Shown piece by piece: positions 45,627-57,087 of a DNA stretch of 64,000 bases (position 1 is its first letter; each line of letters begins with the position of its first letter). A program made the position numbers and the translations under genes. The stretch is from Streptococcus mitis (GTDB lineage: Bacteria; Bacillota; Bacilli; Lactobacillales; Streptococcaceae): assembly GCF_005144795.1 (NCBI RefSeq), contig NZ_SWFJ01000010.1, positions 37,544-101,543 of the forward strand, given 5' to 3'. A model generated the notes under the pieces. The model saw only the letters and a program-made list of their open reading frames with translations, ran no database searches and was not told the DNA's origin.

Positions 45627-45849
45627 ATTTGTAAGTTATTACCATAAAGGTTAATAGTAAAACGAATAAGGCCAAACTCACCAATAAAGTAAGAACCTTG
45701 ACCAAGGTATTGCTCTGCCAGTAGCTTGGTTTACCAATATTACTGGTCGCATCCATGGAAAATAGTTGATTTTGACGAGGTTGTATGGTCACCAATACAA
45801 TCAAAGCAAGAGAGAGGACAATAGCTAAAACAATCAGTATGTCAGTCAT
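45625..45849 (-). CDS. asp5: Accessory Sec system protein Asp5 (SecG-like)
   Basis: 74 residues with two TM helices (about 4-22 and 52-71) and a polar loop (QPRQNQLFSMDATSNIGK), the layout of SecG. In the SecA2-SecY2 system Asp5 takes the place of SecG in the membrane channel. Last gene of the island, 4 bp after asp4. Confidence 0.9.
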   Translation of the reverse strand: MTDILIVLAIVLSLALIVLVTIQPRQNQLFSMDATSNIGKPSYWQSNTLVKVLTLLVSLALFVLLLTFMVITYK

Positions 45850-45853
45850 AGGC

Positions 45854-46033
45854 CTACCTCAAAATTCCCAACAAAGTAAAGAGTAAACCAATCAGAATCA
45901 TTAAACCCAAGATGAGTGAAAAAGTCTTACTAATCTTTTCCCCTCGGGTTTCTTTTTCCTTCTTAATCGGTTTTTGTTTCAACTCTTCCATACGACCTTC
46001 AACGTCTTTGTAAAATAAATCTTCGTCTGACAT
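45854..46033 (-). CDS. asp4: Accessory Sec system protein Asp4 (SecE-like)
   Basis: 59 residues: MSDEDLFYKDVEGRMEELKQ, a basic stretch, then one TM helix (about 38-57) and a stop. Size, topology and position between gtfB and asp5 identify Asp4, the SecE-like partner of SecY2. ATG 46033 uses a GGAGG in the last codons of gtfB and starts just before the gtfB stop. Confidence 0.9.
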   Translation of the reverse strand: MSDEDLFYKDVEGRMEELKQKPIKKEKETRGEKISKTFSLILGLMILIGLLFTLLGILR

Positions 46034-46034
46034 G

Positions 46035-47372
46035 TTAGCCTCCTAAAACAGTTTGCATAGTTTCCTGATATCGCACCAAGTCAACATAGTTTGCATGTTG
46101 GCCTTGCTTCCCAAGTGCCAGACTCATTTGTTCAACATCTGAAAGGGCCAGTTTAATGGTCTCAACCAAAGGAGCAACCTCACTACTTTCAAATAGATGA
46201 TCAGGAGCGATATAAGAACTATTGTGGACCGTTTGGTTAAATCCAAGAATCAAGAGATTGTGCTCAAAGGCCTGACGCACGGCCTGCAACAACTCATTGC
46301 TGTGGTTTATATCCAAGTAAATATCCGACAGTTGATAGAGCTCCTGAATCTTCTGTGGACTAGCATTCTGGTAAAGGACCACATTAGGATAGCGAAGCAT
46401 GTCTAAGAGCTTAGAAGACATCTCTGTCACCGCTGCGATACGGAAAGTGACATCAGGCAAGGCTTCTACGATTGCTTCCACTTGTTCAATCTGATCTGAG
46501 TTGGTCAAGATTAAGGCATCTCGTCTTAGGAAATTATCACGTTTGAACTGATAATGGTAACCCAAATGCACAAACTGAGTATGGTATTTCTCGTCAGTCA
46601 ACTCTAAAGCGCGTTCATAAGTCTCCTTGTTTGGAATGATGATTTTCTTGGTACGCACATCATCACTTTCCAAAATCAACTGCATATTACCTGGGATAGC
46701 ATCATAGAGAGGTTCCTGCCAAACTAAGACATCTGAGCCAGACTTATTTGGATGATGGAAGGAAACCAAGAAAGCAGTCGCTAGAGTATTAAAGACAAGC
46801 TGACTTGTATCTATTTCCAAATCTTGCAAAAAGAAGGTAATAAATTCAACCTTATTTGCAAAGTAACGCATGGACTGACCAGGTAAGGTCAATAAGATAT
46901 CACCCGTCACATGGTTTTCAAGTAAAACTTGTTGACCATTGACATCTTGGTAAACTGTCATAATTGGTTCACTATCTGCGCTATAGGTTGTTGTGGCAAA
47001 GCAAGCACCAAAGCGATTGTAATGGTCAACCTGACGGACTCGACCTTCCTGATTTTTCCAATCTACTTGCTTAACCAAACGCGCCTGCATTCCATCAGCA
47101 TAATGAATAACAGCTCTCTCCTGCGTCATATCCTCAATACGAGCAGACTGATTATTTCCTGAAATTTCCCAAAAAGCTGGAACAGGAACTTGGTTGAAAT
47201 AGAGAGGTTTTCCCTCCTCATAACCTAGATAATAAGTAAAAGGAGATACCAGACCATCAGGCAGAAAACCATCTGCATCGATGACCACTCCAAGTTGAGA
47301 AAGACCAGTAGCGACTAGGCTTTCATGTAAATCTCGACTTTCCTGACTATAACGATCATAAAGTTCAATCAT
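46035..47372 (-). CDS. gtfB: Accessory Sec glycosylation chaperone GtfB (first pair)
   Basis: 445 residues. GtfB binds the SRR substrate and forms a complex with GtfA, which adds the first GlcNAc to Ser/Thr. It has the two-lobed GT-B-like fold without the catalytic Glu pair. Recognisable segments are GFLPDGLVSPFTYYLGYEEG near 35-55 and FRIAAVTEMSSKLLDMLRYP near 305-325. It overlaps gtfA by 8 bp. Confidence 0.93.
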   Translation of the reverse strand: MIELYDRYSQESRDLHESLVATGLSQLGVVIDADGFLPDGLVSPFTYYLGYEEGKPLYFNQVPVPAFWEISGNNQSARIEDMTQERAVIHYADGMQARLVKQVDWKNQEGRVRQVDHYNRFGACFATTTYSADSEPIMTVYQDVNGQQVLLENHVTGDILLTLPGQSMRYFANKVEFITFFLQDLEIDTSQLVFNTLATAFLVSFHHPNKSGSDVLVWQEPLYDAIPGNMQLILESDDVRTKKIIIPNKETYERALELTDEKYHTQFVHLGYHYQFKRDNFLRRDALILTNSDQIEQVEAIVEALPDVTFRIAAVTEMSSKLLDMLRYPNVVLYQNASPQKIQELYQLSDIYLDINHSNELLQAVRQAFEHNLLILGFNQTVHNSSYIAPDHLFESSEVAPLVETIKLALSDVEQMSLALGKQGQHANYVDLVRYQETMQTVLGG

Positions 47373-48876
47373 GGAGCACCTCCTCTACTGTTTTTTTCCA
47401 CTTTTCTAAAATTTCTTTGGTTAAGAAACCTTCTGCAATTTGATAAGAATGGGCACGCATACCCTCTAGACGATTTTCTTGATACAATTGACAAATCTTA
47501 GCTGCGTAAGCTTGCTTGATTTGGTCTTCTACATGGTCAGATGAACTTGGAATCAAATAACCATTTTGCCCATCTTCTATAAAGGTCTGATTCCCATAAG
47601 GCACATCAAAACCGATTAGGGGTAGACCTGAACCAATAGCTTCCATCAAGGTCAAACCAAAGCCCTCGCTGGTTGAAGCAGTCAAGTAGACTTCATACTG
47701 ACTATAAATATGCGAAAGTTCCGCATGTCCCTTGAGTTGGATATAATCCTCAGCCTGATGAGTTGCAATAATGTCTCGAAGCAGAGAATCCTCTCCACCG
47801 CTACCATAAATATCGAAGGTTAATTCAGGAATTTCCTTACGAGCTTCAATGACCGCCTTGACCAACCAGTCAATGTGTTTTTCTTTGGCAAGACGTGAAG
47901 CTGTAATCAATGAAAATGGCTTACGTCCTTGACTTGACTCCGTCAGAGAGTCAATACTGCCTACAGGAATGGTAACAATCTTTGGTTGATGCTGGGTGTA
48001 CTTGGCAAATTGCTCTTGCAACACTTCATTCTGTCTATCAGTTGACACGATAAAGAAATCAACCTTATCTGCATTTGTAAACTGATAGTCATAATAGTTG
48101 TTCCAAAGGATATAATCCTCATTTGTAGCATTTTCACTATAATGCTCAGCATGAACAACTACCGCTAGATGCGCTGCTTGCGCTTCCTCAAACACAACCT
48201 GTCCAATACCTGTCTCCCTATCGAGAATGACCAAATCAGACTTGTTCAAATTCAAAGATTTCATAAAAGCACGCATGAAAGCTTGCTTTCCATAGAAAAT
48301 CTTATCCTTAAAACGGTAAACTTCTTCCTTCCCTTGATTCATCAAGATATCATAGGCTGTAGTCCCGTCTTCATTGTAAAAAGTTCGTTGGTATAGGACT
48401 GCAACATTGTCCTTGGGAGCAAAATACTCGCTACAATAACGCGTATAAGAAAAGTAATCCTTCCGAATCAAGTTCCCCTTAAATACATACTCCACATGTT
48501 GGACCAAGTCCTTGTTCTCATCAACCAAATAACAGGTGACAAACTTATCTTGGTCAGAAAAGAAGACACGCAAAACCTTGCCATTCTTTTCTCTACGACT
48601 TTCAACACCGTCAACAGTAGCCAAGACATCAGCCACTGTTACACTAGTTGGTGCAATCTTGATATCTGTAAAGTGATTATAAAGCCAGATAACTTGCTCA
48701 TCATCAAAACCAATATTGGCTGTTAAGTGCTCAATGTTATCGGCTAAAATCATATCTGTAAAGATAAACTTAGAGGACAGATTTAATTTCCGAAAAGCAC
48801 CAGCACGGTAGGCTTGGGCGTATTCAACACCACTACTAGCCCATCCAATTCCTAAATTTATATTGTAAATTGTCAT
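47365..48876 (-). CDS. gtfA: Accessory Sec glycosyltransferase GtfA (first pair)
   Basis: 503 residues, GT4 family GT-B fold. Retaining O-GlcNAc transferase that starts glycosylation of the SRR adhesin, with GtfB. N-terminus TIYNINLGIGWASSGVEYAQ, an inserted beta-meander domain (about 70-190), the C-terminal Rossmann lobe starting at SLITASRLAKEKHIDWLVKA, and the E-x7-E pair in SEGFGLTLMEAIGSG near residue 405. ATG 48876, 11 bp after secA2. Confidence 0.95.
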   Translation of the reverse strand: MTIYNINLGIGWASSGVEYAQAYRAGAFRKLNLSSKFIFTDMILADNIEHLTANIGFDDEQVIWLYNHFTDIKIAPTSVTVADVLATVDGVESRREKNGKVLRVFFSDQDKFVTCYLVDENKDLVQHVEYVFKGNLIRKDYFSYTRYCSEYFAPKDNVAVLYQRTFYNEDGTTAYDILMNQGKEEVYRFKDKIFYGKQAFMRAFMKSLNLNKSDLVILDRETGIGQVVFEEAQAAHLAVVVHAEHYSENATNEDYILWNNYYDYQFTNADKVDFFIVSTDRQNEVLQEQFAKYTQHQPKIVTIPVGSIDSLTESSQGRKPFSLITASRLAKEKHIDWLVKAVIEARKEIPELTFDIYGSGGEDSLLRDIIATHQAEDYIQLKGHAELSHIYSQYEVYLTASTSEGFGLTLMEAIGSGLPLIGFDVPYGNQTFIEDGQNGYLIPSSSDHVEDQIKQAYAAKICQLYQENRLEGMRAHSYQIAEGFLTKEILEKWKKTVEEVLHD

Positions 48877-48887
48877 ATTTTCTCCTC

Positions 48888-51260
48888 TTATGGGAAATGA
48901 GTCACGATTTCACCTTTTGGAGTGACCTCAACCAGCCCCATCAGGAGATTCCGTACCATATCAGCACGAATTTGCTCTTTCATCGTTTCAAAGCCTGCAT
49001 AGGCTTCTTGATAATACTCTACGATTGGATTTTTCTGACTAGCAGACTGACCACCGATAGCCATAGTTAACTGTTGGAGATAGTCTACTTGCTCCACCCA
49101 GTTGTCATCAATAGCCTTGAGCATAGAAAGTCGTAAAAACTGTTCATACAGACCATGTTGTTCTAGCAATTCTTTCTTTTCAGAAAGTTCTCTATCAATC
49201 ACCTGCTTTATAAACCTACGAACTGCAGTTTTGTTAGTAACATCTATATAGTCTGGAATATCTTTAATATGAAAACTAATATTAGTTACAACAAAGTGGA
49301 AGAGCAACTCTCGGCTTTCATAATTTGAAACAGTCACTTGGTCTATATAACTAGCAATGATTTCATCAACAACATCTTCTAAGTCGCGAGAACCATCTAT
49401 TAGACGATTACGCTCCTTGTAAATCATATCCCGTTGAATATTCATACTTTCAGCATATTCTAGAGTCTGACGACGTGCCGAACGTCCAGCACTATCACTG
49501 GCATGCTGAGCTCTTTCAACTAATTTCCGATACTTACGGCCCTTAAGAACCTCTGGTTGTATCATATCTTTAACTTGGTAATCTTTGTACTTTTTATGCA
49601 CCCAAGAAGGACCAAATTTCTTAATAACATCGTCCTCTAAGGATACAAAAAACTTACTCATCCCAGGATCTCCCTGACGACCAGAACGACCACGGATTTG
49701 TAAGTCAATTCGTTGACTTTCCATCCGCTCCGTTCCAATCACTATCAAGCCACCAAGCTCTGCAACTCCCTCACCGAGTTTAATATCCGTACCGCGTCCT
49801 GCCATTGAAGTTGCTACTGTTACAGCCCCCATCTGACCTGATTCTGAGATGATTTGGGCCTCACGTGCAGCATTATTAGCATTGAGAACGTTATGTGCAA
49901 TCCCTTCACGGAGCAAGAGTGATGAATAAAGATGAGACATTTCAACTGAACCTACAAAAACGAGTAAGGGATTTCCCTTAGCATGGTATTCTTTAATACA
50001 CTCCAAAGAAGCATACACTTTTTCAGGTAAAGTTACATATAAATTATCTGGATAGTCAATCCGTTGTCTAGGACGATTGGTTGGGATGCGTACTACCGAC
50101 ATATTATAAGTTTCCAAAAGCTCTTTTTCAGCAACTTTACCTGTACCCGTCATTCCAGATACTTTATTAAACATCTTGAAAAGGCTTTGATAAGTAATAG
50201 AAGCCATAGCACGTGTTTCAGGAGAAAGTTTGACATGCTCCTTTGCTTCAATAGCCTGATGGAGACCCCCCTGCAGTTTTGTCATCTCCATTAGACGCCC
50301 TGTCCCCTTATCCACCAGTACCATTTCATTTCCACGAATGATATAGTCCTTGTCTTTTGTAAAAAGTTTATGTGCTCGAATCCCATAGACTAAATGGCGA
50401 GCAAAAACCGAATGTTCTTCCTTGTAAAAATGATCGATTCCCAAGAAACTTTCTGCAGCTTTAGCTCCCTTGGTAGTGAGCCAGACTTCATCCTTTTCTT
50501 CTTTAAAAATATAGTCCTCTCCTTCTACTAAAGTCGTTACCAGCGTATCAATAATACCATAGTGATTAGACTGAACCCGAGGTGCTCCTGCAATGATAAG
50601 GGGGGTCTGAGCACTATCCAATAGAATATCATCAATCTCATCAATAATGACATAATCAAAAGGACGTAAAAATTTTCCCTTTTCATTGGAAGCAAGATTG
50701 TCACCCAAATAATCGAACCCTAAATTACTATTAGTTGTATAAATAATATCGGATGCATAAATTCTTTTTTTCTCTTCTGACTTCAATTCCTGTTTAGGAT
50801 CATCTGTAAAAGGAACTCCAATTGTTAAACCCAAAAATCGGTATACTTGTCCCATCTCCTCGGCATCACGCTTAGCTAGATAGTCATTGGTAGTAATCAG
50901 CATGGTTCCTTTTCCTGTCAGAGCATTAAGATAAACGGGCATAGTAGCTGTCAATGTTTTCCCCTCGCCAGTATTCATCTCCGCAACATTTCCCTGATGG
51001 ATAACGATACCTCCCATGACTTGTACATCATAAGGGAACATCCCCAATACGCGTTTGTCTGCTTCACGAACAACTGCAAAAGCTTCTACCAAGAGGTCAT
51101 CGAGCGTTTCACCCTCAATAAGTCGTTGACGGAATTCAACTGTCTTTGCCGCTAATTCTTGGTCTGATAAAGATTCCATCTTACTTTTAAGTGCATTAAT
51201 TTTTTTTAAAATCTTTTTGATATGCCTAAGCTGAAAATCTTGATACAATCTTTTAAACAC
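48888..51260 (-). CDS. secA2: Accessory preprotein translocase ATPase SecA2
   Basis: 790 residues. Motor for export of the glycosylated SRR protein. Walker [12 protein letters not shown] at about 95-105, DEID box at 207-210, [10 protein letters not shown] near 385 and the [10 protein letters not shown] motif VI near 545. The C-terminal zinc-binding tail of housekeeping SecA is absent, as usual for SecA2. Start codon is GTG at 51260, with AAGGAG inside the end of asp3, which it overlaps by 8 bp. Confidence 0.96.
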   Translation of the reverse strand: MFKRLYQDFQLRHIKKILKKINALKSKMESLSDQELAAKTVEFRQRLIEGETLDDLLVEAFAVVREADKRVLGMFPYDVQVMGGIVIHQGNVAEMNTGEGKTLTATMPVYLNALTGKGTMLITTNDYLAKRDAEEMGQVYRFLGLTIGVPFTDDPKQELKSEEKKRIYASDIIYTTNSNLGFDYLGDNLASNEKGKFLRPFDYVIIDEIDDILLDSAQTPLIIAGAPRVQSNHYGIIDTLVTTLVEGEDYIFKEEKDEVWLTTKGAKAAESFLGIDHFYKEEHSVFARHLVYGIRAHKLFTKDKDYIIRGNEMVLVDKGTGRLMEMTKLQGGLHQAIEAKEHVKLSPETRAMASITYQSLFKMFNKVSGMTGTGKVAEKELLETYNMSVVRIPTNRPRQRIDYPDNLYVTLPEKVYASLECIKEYHAKGNPLLVFVGSVEMSHLYSSLLLREGIAHNVLNANNAAREAQIISESGQMGAVTVATSMAGRGTDIKLGEGVAELGGLIVIGTERMESQRIDLQIRGRSGRQGDPGMSKFFVSLEDDVIKKFGPSWVHKKYKDYQVKDMIQPEVLKGRKYRKLVERAQHASDSAGRSARRQTLEYAESMNIQRDMIYKERNRLIDGSRDLEDVVDEIIASYIDQVTVSNYESRELLFHFVVTNISFHIKDIPDYIDVTNKTAVRRFIKQVIDRELSEKKELLEQHGLYEQFLRLSMLKAIDDNWVEQVDYLQQLTMAIGGQSASQKNPIVEYYQEAYAGFETMKEQIRADMVRNLLMGLVEVTPKGEIVTHFP

Positions 51261-51693
51261 TATTCATCTCCTTAATAGAAAAAGAATAAAAATCTAGCGA
51301 CTCAAATCCAGCACTTAGAAGAGATACTTGATAGGTATAGGCATCCTCAGGATAGGTAAAATCAAAGACTTTCGTTTTTTCAATTTTCTCTTCAATAACA
51401 TCCCCGTATCTATCAAAAAAAGAAATCCTTATATAGACACTATTTTTAGGAGTACAATCAAGATTCATGCACAACTGATAATCTTGTTTTCTTTTAAGTA
51501 AGGGAAGACTGGGCTGAGTTCTATGGGCTTGATAGTTCACAATAGACAACCATGTTTTTAATATTTCCCCTGCTGAAACTAGGGGATTATATAAACTGAT
51601 ATGCTGATCTTGATGATAGGTTACTTTGCTACCATACATAGATGTCCCCTTTACCTCTCCCCAAGTGATATGTTCTCTCTGATTGATTATCAT
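51253..51693 (-). CDS. asp3: Accessory Sec system protein Asp3
   Basis: 146 residues. Beta-rich, carbohydrate-binding-module-like protein that forms a complex with Asp1 and Asp2 and guides the SRR substrate to SecA2. Conserved opening [20 protein letters not shown] and central [13 protein letters not shown]. It overlaps asp2 by 4 bp and secA2 by 8 bp, so all three are coupled. Confidence 0.93.
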   Translation of the reverse strand: MIINQREHITWGEVKGTSMYGSKVTYHQDQHISLYNPLVSAGEILKTWLSIVNYQAHRTQPSLPLLKRKQDYQLCMNLDCTPKNSVYIRISFFDRYGDVIEEKIEKTKVFDFTYPEDAYTYQVSLLSAGFESLDFYSFSIKEMNSV

Positions 51694-53225
51694 ATGTCAC
51701 CTCTCCCAAACTCCTCTCTCAATACCATATTATAAAAATGTAAGAACCAAGCAACGTTTGTGTCAGTATCATCATTATGTCGTCCCGACGTCCCCTTTGA
51801 TAAAATTTTAGCTCCTGTATAACAAAGATGTTCTACTAGCTGATCATAGGCTTTACTATCCATGTCTTCATCTTTCATATAGGAAAGTCCAAAAGTCGTA
51901 TTTGTAAAGTTAGCTTTTTTAAAAACATTCCAAAACCGTTGATCCAAATCATTCATATGTTGATAACTAACTCCACCAGTTTGATGCCTCAAAATATCAT
52001 AACTTGTATTAAATACCCCTGGTGCATCTAAACGACCTCGTTTTGCAATGGTTCCAATATTGGCTAATGGCTTCCCGACAATAACTGCACACGGCTCAAA
52101 AGCTGCACCATAATAGAGAGAGGGGAATGTTCCCATAGATAAACCTGATAAAATTAAATCTTTAGAAGTCAAATCAAGATAGTCTAAATAGTGTTGAATC
52201 GTTTTCTTAATCTTATTTTCTAATTCTTCACTACCAAGGTAAAAGGCTCCACCTTCCAAACGAGGATCTGAAAAAAGAAGAAAAGGACATCCTAAATTTT
52301 TCATCATAAAATATCCTTCAAAGCCTTCGGCAGGACGAAAACCTGCAAAATAAACAGCTAAAGGGGGGTTAAAATCACCTGGATGAAAGAAATAGTTAAT
52401 CTCATCACGACTTTCGTCATGTAAGATCTTACCACCAAGAACAAATTTCCCAAACTGTTTTCGACTCCAACGTTGGTGCAGATTACCTAATTGAATTTTC
52501 CCTTTACCACGAGCTTCAATGGATACTGTTATATAAAAATTTGTTTCCTTGCTATCTACGATAATAGCTTGTTGAAGATCATCCTCGTTATAAATTTCTT
52601 CTTCAAAAAAGTCATCAACTGATCCAGCCCAAAGTTTACGCATCACCAATCTAAACTCACAATCCCCTATTTTTTCGTACTCTAACCACAATTCAATAGG
52701 AGAATTTTCACTAATCATGAGATTATATGACCAGTGAGCAAGTTGGGAGAAAGTATCACCAAAATTCCCCTCTAAAGTCACATGTTCAAATCCTTGATAA
52801 GAAATAGAACCTTTAAAAGAGGGATGAATTTGGATACTAGACGGAAATAATTTATCACCATACCCACCACCAAAAAGAGAAGTTGATAAATCATTTAGTA
52901 ATTTCTGGGGATCTGAAAAATCTACAGACTGAGCACATCGCTTTTTTAATAAATCAAGAATGCTCAAATCAGTCGTTTTAAAATCTTGATTATAAAAAAG
53001 AGTATGAGGCTCAATATGATGAACAAAAGGCAGTAAATCAGATAAGTACTGACCATCCTCTATCAAAATAGAATGAAAACGTGTTATCTCTTCCATCTCC
53101 ATCATTTTACGAAGGGCTAATGGTGAGTTAGGACAAAAATAATACCAATCCATGTTTTTAGGAATTTCATAATAATGAGCCCAATTATCAATCCCTATCT
53201 GTAGGATTTTATAGTCCTTTGACAT
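51690..53225 (-). CDS. asp2: Accessory Sec system protein Asp2 (glycan O-acetyltransferase)
   Basis: 511 residues. Asp2 O-acetylates GlcNAc on the SRR adhesin and is needed for its export. The alpha/beta hydrolase-like domain has the nucleophile Ser363 in ILSGLSMGTFPS, and the catalytic His is probably in TSGRHNDDTD near residue 485. I chose ATG 53225 (MSKDYKIL), with GAGGAGGT at the right distance. It overlaps the end of asp1 by 17 bp. Confidence 0.95.
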   Translation of the reverse strand: MSKDYKILQIGIDNWAHYYEIPKNMDWYYFCPNSPLALRKMMEMEEITRFHSILIEDGQYLSDLLPFVHHIEPHTLFYNQDFKTTDLSILDLLKKRCAQSVDFSDPQKLLNDLSTSLFGGGYGDKLFPSSIQIHPSFKGSISYQGFEHVTLEGNFGDTFSQLAHWSYNLMISENSPIELWLEYEKIGDCEFRLVMRKLWAGSVDDFFEEEIYNEDDLQQAIIVDSKETNFYITVSIEARGKGKIQLGNLHQRWSRKQFGKFVLGGKILHDESRDEINYFFHPGDFNPPLAVYFAGFRPAEGFEGYFMMKNLGCPFLLFSDPRLEGGAFYLGSEELENKIKKTIQHYLDYLDLTSKDLILSGLSMGTFPSLYYGAAFEPCAVIVGKPLANIGTIAKRGRLDAPGVFNTSYDILRHQTGGVSYQHMNDLDQRFWNVFKKANFTNTTFGLSYMKDEDMDSKAYDQLVEHLCYTGAKILSKGTSGRHNDDTDTNVAWFLHFYNMVLREEFGRGDI

Positions 53226-54789
53226 CTGTAACCTCCTCAATCCAGTGATGTAATTTATCTAAGAAACGTTGGCCAGTATGTTCTTTGATTTTATCAATAG
53301 AATAAACTAAAGATTGATTCCATTCTTTTAGCATATCTAAATAGTAATGTGCAGCCTTTGAAAATTCTGTCACATCTGAAATCAAATAACCATTTTTCAA
53401 ATGTTCCACATAGACCGTTTCAACCTGATTAATCTGAGGAATTCCAGCACTAATACCTGCTATCTGTGTATAGAGATGTGGCTGTTTATTTAAATCTACA
53501 ATAAGTCGTACAAACTCTAGTGTCTTAATCAGATCCAAATCATCATTCATATTGACAAACTGAAAACGTAATTCCTTCTCTCCATTCTCCTCTAGGGGAT
53601 TTTCTGCGCGACCATAGTCTATACCTTTTTCTAAGCTATCGGTATCAATTTGTGTCTTAATGATTTCATTGACAAGAGATTCCACCTCTTCCATTTGTTC
53701 CTGACTAGCAGAAAAGGCTCCAAAAATGACTTCTGTATTTTTTGTCTCAGAAATAAATGACAAAATATGAAATAAAGCTTGTCTATCAATCCCTTCAGAA
53801 AAATCTAATTGAAAGTAAATAATCGATTCTTTTCGTGTTTGACTTCGACCCAATCTTAAACGTGTATCAAAAGGAGAAAGATGATGAAATTTAGTAGATG
53901 CTTCAGGATACAATTCCTTTAATAGTTGTAAACTATCCTCTCTATCCACCAACACGATATCTGACTGATCAAATGATGGAGCCAAGTCTTTAAAACTGGC
54001 TTGAGAATTCCGATTAATAAAAAGACTCAAAATTTTGATAACATCTCTTTGTAGGTAACTGAAGAGGAATTTGTCATGATGAGGATGAGAGGGGATTATA
54101 AAAATGTCCTGTTTTTTCTGTTGATTTTGCAAATATTTGTTAAAAAACTCTGAGATTAGTTGACTCATATCGGCATAATGAAGCTGTTTAAAACGGTATC
54201 CAAATATCGGATTTACCTCTACTCTTCCTTCTTCATTTAAATACTCTCTAAATCTCCAAATACCTTTAGGATCCAAATAATCTTGATAAGCAGGGTGTCC
54301 ATTATCAAAATAAATAACACTAGACACAAAACCTCGATCATCCATTATATAATGCTTACTTATCTGTCCATTGAGATCAAAATATTGGATTTCACTGATA
54401 AATCCTTCTACACCATGTTCTACCTTGGCATACTTTTTACCATTTTTTTGAACTACTATTGCAAATGGACTATAGAGAAATTGACAATCACTATCCCACT
54501 CTATATCTCTAATATTAAGAACTTGGGTATGTAAATCATGAAAGTCTTGCAAATCATCAAATATAGGATAGACTTCTGTCTCTAGGACACCATGTCTGTG
54601 TAAAAAATAACGTAAATGTGGCTGATAGGATAATACTAATAGTCGAGACGGTAGACCTTGTCTTTGAAAAAGTCTAATTTGATTGAAAGTATCATCAAAT
54701 TCAAGTTTAAAGTTAGAATAGTACCACGGAGTCAAATCAGCGTGCCATTGACGATTTGAACCATACCAAGCTGGAATAAAATAATACAT
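53209..54789 (-). CDS. asp1: Accessory Sec system protein Asp1
   Basis: 526 residues. A GT-B-like but catalytically silent protein of the Asp1-Asp2-Asp3 complex. Conserved N-terminus YYFIPAWYGSNRQWHADLTP and GIWRFREYLNEEGRVEVNP near 175-195. The C-terminal lobe (about 330-526) resembles GtfA-type lobes. ATG 54789 follows TTAGGAGG, 9 bp after secY2. Confidence 0.95.
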   Translation of the reverse strand: MYYFIPAWYGSNRQWHADLTPWYYSNFKLEFDDTFNQIRLFQRQGLPSRLLVLSYQPHLRYFLHRHGVLETEVYPIFDDLQDFHDLHTQVLNIRDIEWDSDCQFLYSPFAIVVQKNGKKYAKVEHGVEGFISEIQYFDLNGQISKHYIMDDRGFVSSVIYFDNGHPAYQDYLDPKGIWRFREYLNEEGRVEVNPIFGYRFKQLHYADMSQLISEFFNKYLQNQQKKQDIFIIPSHPHHDKFLFSYLQRDVIKILSLFINRNSQASFKDLAPSFDQSDIVLVDREDSLQLLKELYPEASTKFHHLSPFDTRLRLGRSQTRKESIIYFQLDFSEGIDRQALFHILSFISETKNTEVIFGAFSASQEQMEEVESLVNEIIKTQIDTDSLEKGIDYGRAENPLEENGEKELRFQFVNMNDDLDLIKTLEFVRLIVDLNKQPHLYTQIAGISAGIPQINQVETVYVEHLKNGYLISDVTEFSKAAHYYLDMLKEWNQSLVYSIDKIKEHTGQRFLDKLHHWIEEVTDVKGL

Positions 54790-54798
54790 GATATCCTC

Positions 54799-56013
54799 CT
54801 AAATCAATGGTTTATATGTTTCATTTAATCTCAGAGCTTTCACCTCATCTCTGATTGTAAAAATCATACCACCAAACATCAAAAATAAACCCGGAATCAT
54901 AGCAATCCTCAATAACTTTTCATCATATAAAACAAAAAGCATGGGACCACCTGCCATAATCACATTAAAGAAAGCACCTATAATAGAAAAACGAAAAATT
55001 ATTCTATTCATAAATCGACTAGTTTCTTCACCAGGATAGATTCCATAGATATATTCTCCAGACTTTTTCATACGTTCTGCAATTTGTTCTCCGCTCATAT
55101 TTACAAAAGCAAATAAGATACTAAAAAGAAAAAGAAATCCGATATACATATAAATCCAAAGTGGTTTCCCAACTGTATACTTTGCTGCAATTTCAGAGAA
55201 TATTAAATTTGCAGGGAAAAGCGTCTGTAACAACAAAAGAATATAGGTTGGCAAAGATAAAAAGCTCATCAAATACATGTAAGGCATCCCTCCAGCTGGA
55301 TTAAGCATCACTTCAAAATATGAATATCTCTTAAAACGACTATTTAAACCAATCTTATGAACTGGTATGCGATAGCGAGCTCTATAAAATAGGGCTAGTA
55401 GATAAGCAAAGAAAACACCCATAAGACTTAAAAGCATCAAAATAGATGTCGATATATTGATTTGTTTAGATATTTCAATCAAATCCTGCGGAATATTTAA
55501 TACCATACTCGTTAACAATATAACCATAACTCCACCAACACCATTGCTAGAATTGATATCAGTTAGCCAAATCGAAAAAAAAGTTCCTGCAGTCAATAAC
55601 ATTGTATTTAAGAACAGGACAAGTTCAAAAGAGTAAGCCGGTTGAACCGGAAGATTTAAGGAAATAGCCAAAGATTGAATGATAGCTATAAACAGTGTTA
55701 AATACATCCGACACCTATCCTGAGTCTCCATCGACATCGAAGACAAGCCTAAATGTTTTGAGAAGGAAAACATTTGCCACAAAATCATAGAGGACATCCA
55801 CGGAGAAATCCCAACAGAAAGTAAGGAAAGACTGCGGAGATTTCCGCCTGTAATAGCCGTCGAAAAGGCAAGATAAGCTGTTGAACCACCTAAAAAGTCC
55901 CTACTATTTACATCAATAAATGGTAACGTCAAATGACTTCCTAGTACATAAATAAAAATCAAAGAGAAAGTCATTAGACTTTTTGTTATTATAGATGAAA
56001 AATAGTTTTTCAT
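54799..56013 (-). CDS. secY2: Accessory Sec translocase channel SecY2
   Basis: About 404 residues with ten predicted TM helices. SecY hallmarks: plug-side [20 protein letters not shown] near 58-77, EGIGGVG-like [13 protein letters not shown], the C5-type loop [11 protein letters not shown] and [10 protein letters not shown] start at ATG 56013 ([13 protein letters not shown]), which has AAAGGA six bases upstream. Two earlier ATGs are in frame. It opens the secY2-asp1-asp2-asp3-secA2 block. Confidence 0.94.
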   Translation of the reverse strand: MKNYFSSIITKSLMTFSLIFIYVLGSHLTLPFIDVNSRDFLGGSTAYLAFSTAITGGNLRSLSLLSVGISPWMSSMILWQMFSFSKHLGLSSMSMETQDRCRMYLTLFIAIIQSLAISLNLPVQPAYSFELVLFLNTMLLTAGTFFSIWLTDINSSNGVGGVMVILLTSMVLNIPQDLIEISKQINISTSILMLLSLMGVFFAYLLALFYRARYRIPVHKIGLNSRFKRYSYFEVMLNPAGGMPYMYLMSFLSLPTYILLLLQTLFPANLIFSEIAAKYTVGKPLWIYMYIGFLFLFSILFAFVNMSGEQIAERMKKSGEYIYGIYPGEETSRFMNRIIFRFSIIGAFFNVIMAGGPMLFVLYDEKLLRIAMIPGLFLMFGGMIFTIRDEVKALRLNETYKPLI

Positions 56014-56202
56014 GACAAGTCCTTTCATATTTTCAATCATAAAATAAATAATTATCCCTACTAATAATAGAAATATTATCTCAAAATAACTCTAATAATC
56101 AAGATGAGAACTCTTTACGGTAGGATTTCAAATGAACTACTAGAAAAACTAAATTAAACTGAAAGACCTCAATTTAAGCTGTCTATTTTAATCAAAACAG
56201 AA

Positions 56203-57087
56203 TCATTTTTCATCCATCTTTTTGATTAAGTAGATCATTTCTTGATATCTTCGATAAATTTCCGTATCTTCCAAACCGCAAGTATAGGCTTGATAGCTTC
56301 TAAACTCAAGTGATCCTAACAAAGTCTCTTTATAAATGTTTGAGTACAATCCTTTCATTGTAACGAGACACAATCGTTCCACTAAAGTATCCAGTACATC
56401 TTCTAATAATTTTTCTGTAATAGTTTGCATAACTGAGCCGCCTCTTATTCGATAAAAGTATAAACATTTATTAATATAAACTAGGCTTGAGGATTCTAAA
56501 AACAACTTAATATTTGTTCTGGTATCCTCAATTAACTTACCTTTTGGAAAGCGAATCGTACGAAACAATTCTTTTTTAAATAGTTTTGCCCATGGATTTG
56601 AATACGAATTATCTTCCATTTCTAACTTGGGTAATTCTCTAATAAACTCATCGGACATCCAGATACGCTCGTAATATTCCCCTATAATCGGAATATTATA
56701 AACAGATTGAAAATCATCGTATTTTACATAGGTTGATAGAGCTATATCTGCTCCTGTCCTAGTAATAGCTTCATATAAATCCGCTAGAAATGTTTCCTTT
56801 AACCAATCATCTGAATCAACGAAGGTAATATATTCTCCTTTAGAATGTTCTACCCCATAATTTCTCGTATCAGATGAACCACCATTTTCCTTTTCAAAGT
56901 ACTGAAAGCGTCTATCCTTAGTCAAATATTCCTTACAAATATTTGATGATCCATCTGACGAACCATCGTTAATCATTAACACTTCGAAATTAGTGTATGT
57001 TTGCATCAACAAACTATCTAAACAAAGACGAAGATATTTTTCCACATTATAAATAGGAACAACTACGCTAATTAACTCTTCTTTCAT
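56203..57087 (-). CDS. GT2-family glycosyltransferase
   Basis: About 294 residues. GT-A fold: SVVVPIYNVEKYLRLCLDSL at residues 6-25, NDGSSDGS near 37-44, the DxD in TFVDSDDWL near 90-98, and an acceptor-binding C-terminal half. I chose ATG 57087 (MKEELISVVV), behind AAGGAG. The frame is open 81 bp further upstream through what looks like relic coding sequence. It likely adds an outer sugar to the SRR glycan, as in other SRR islands. The sugar is not predictable. Confidence 0.88.
   Translation of the reverse strand: MKEELISVVVPIYNVEKYLRLCLDSLLMQTYTNFEVLMINDGSSDGSSNICKEYLTKDRRFQYFEKENGGSSDTRNYGVEHSKGEYITFVDSDDWLKETFLADLYEAITRTGADIALSTYVKYDDFQSVYNIPIIGEYYERIWMSDEFIRELPKLEMEDNSYSNPWAKLFKKELFRTIRFPKGKLIEDTRTNIKLFLESSSLVYINKCLYFYRIRGGSVMQTITEKLLEDVLDTLVERLCLVTMKGLYSNIYKETLLGSLEFRSYQAYTCGLEDTEIYRRYQEMIYLIKKMDEK

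Noticed and set aside
48888..51260. Housekeeping SecA
   Set aside because: No C-terminal zinc-binding tail, a GTG start coupled to asp3, and an accessory Sec context identify SecA2.
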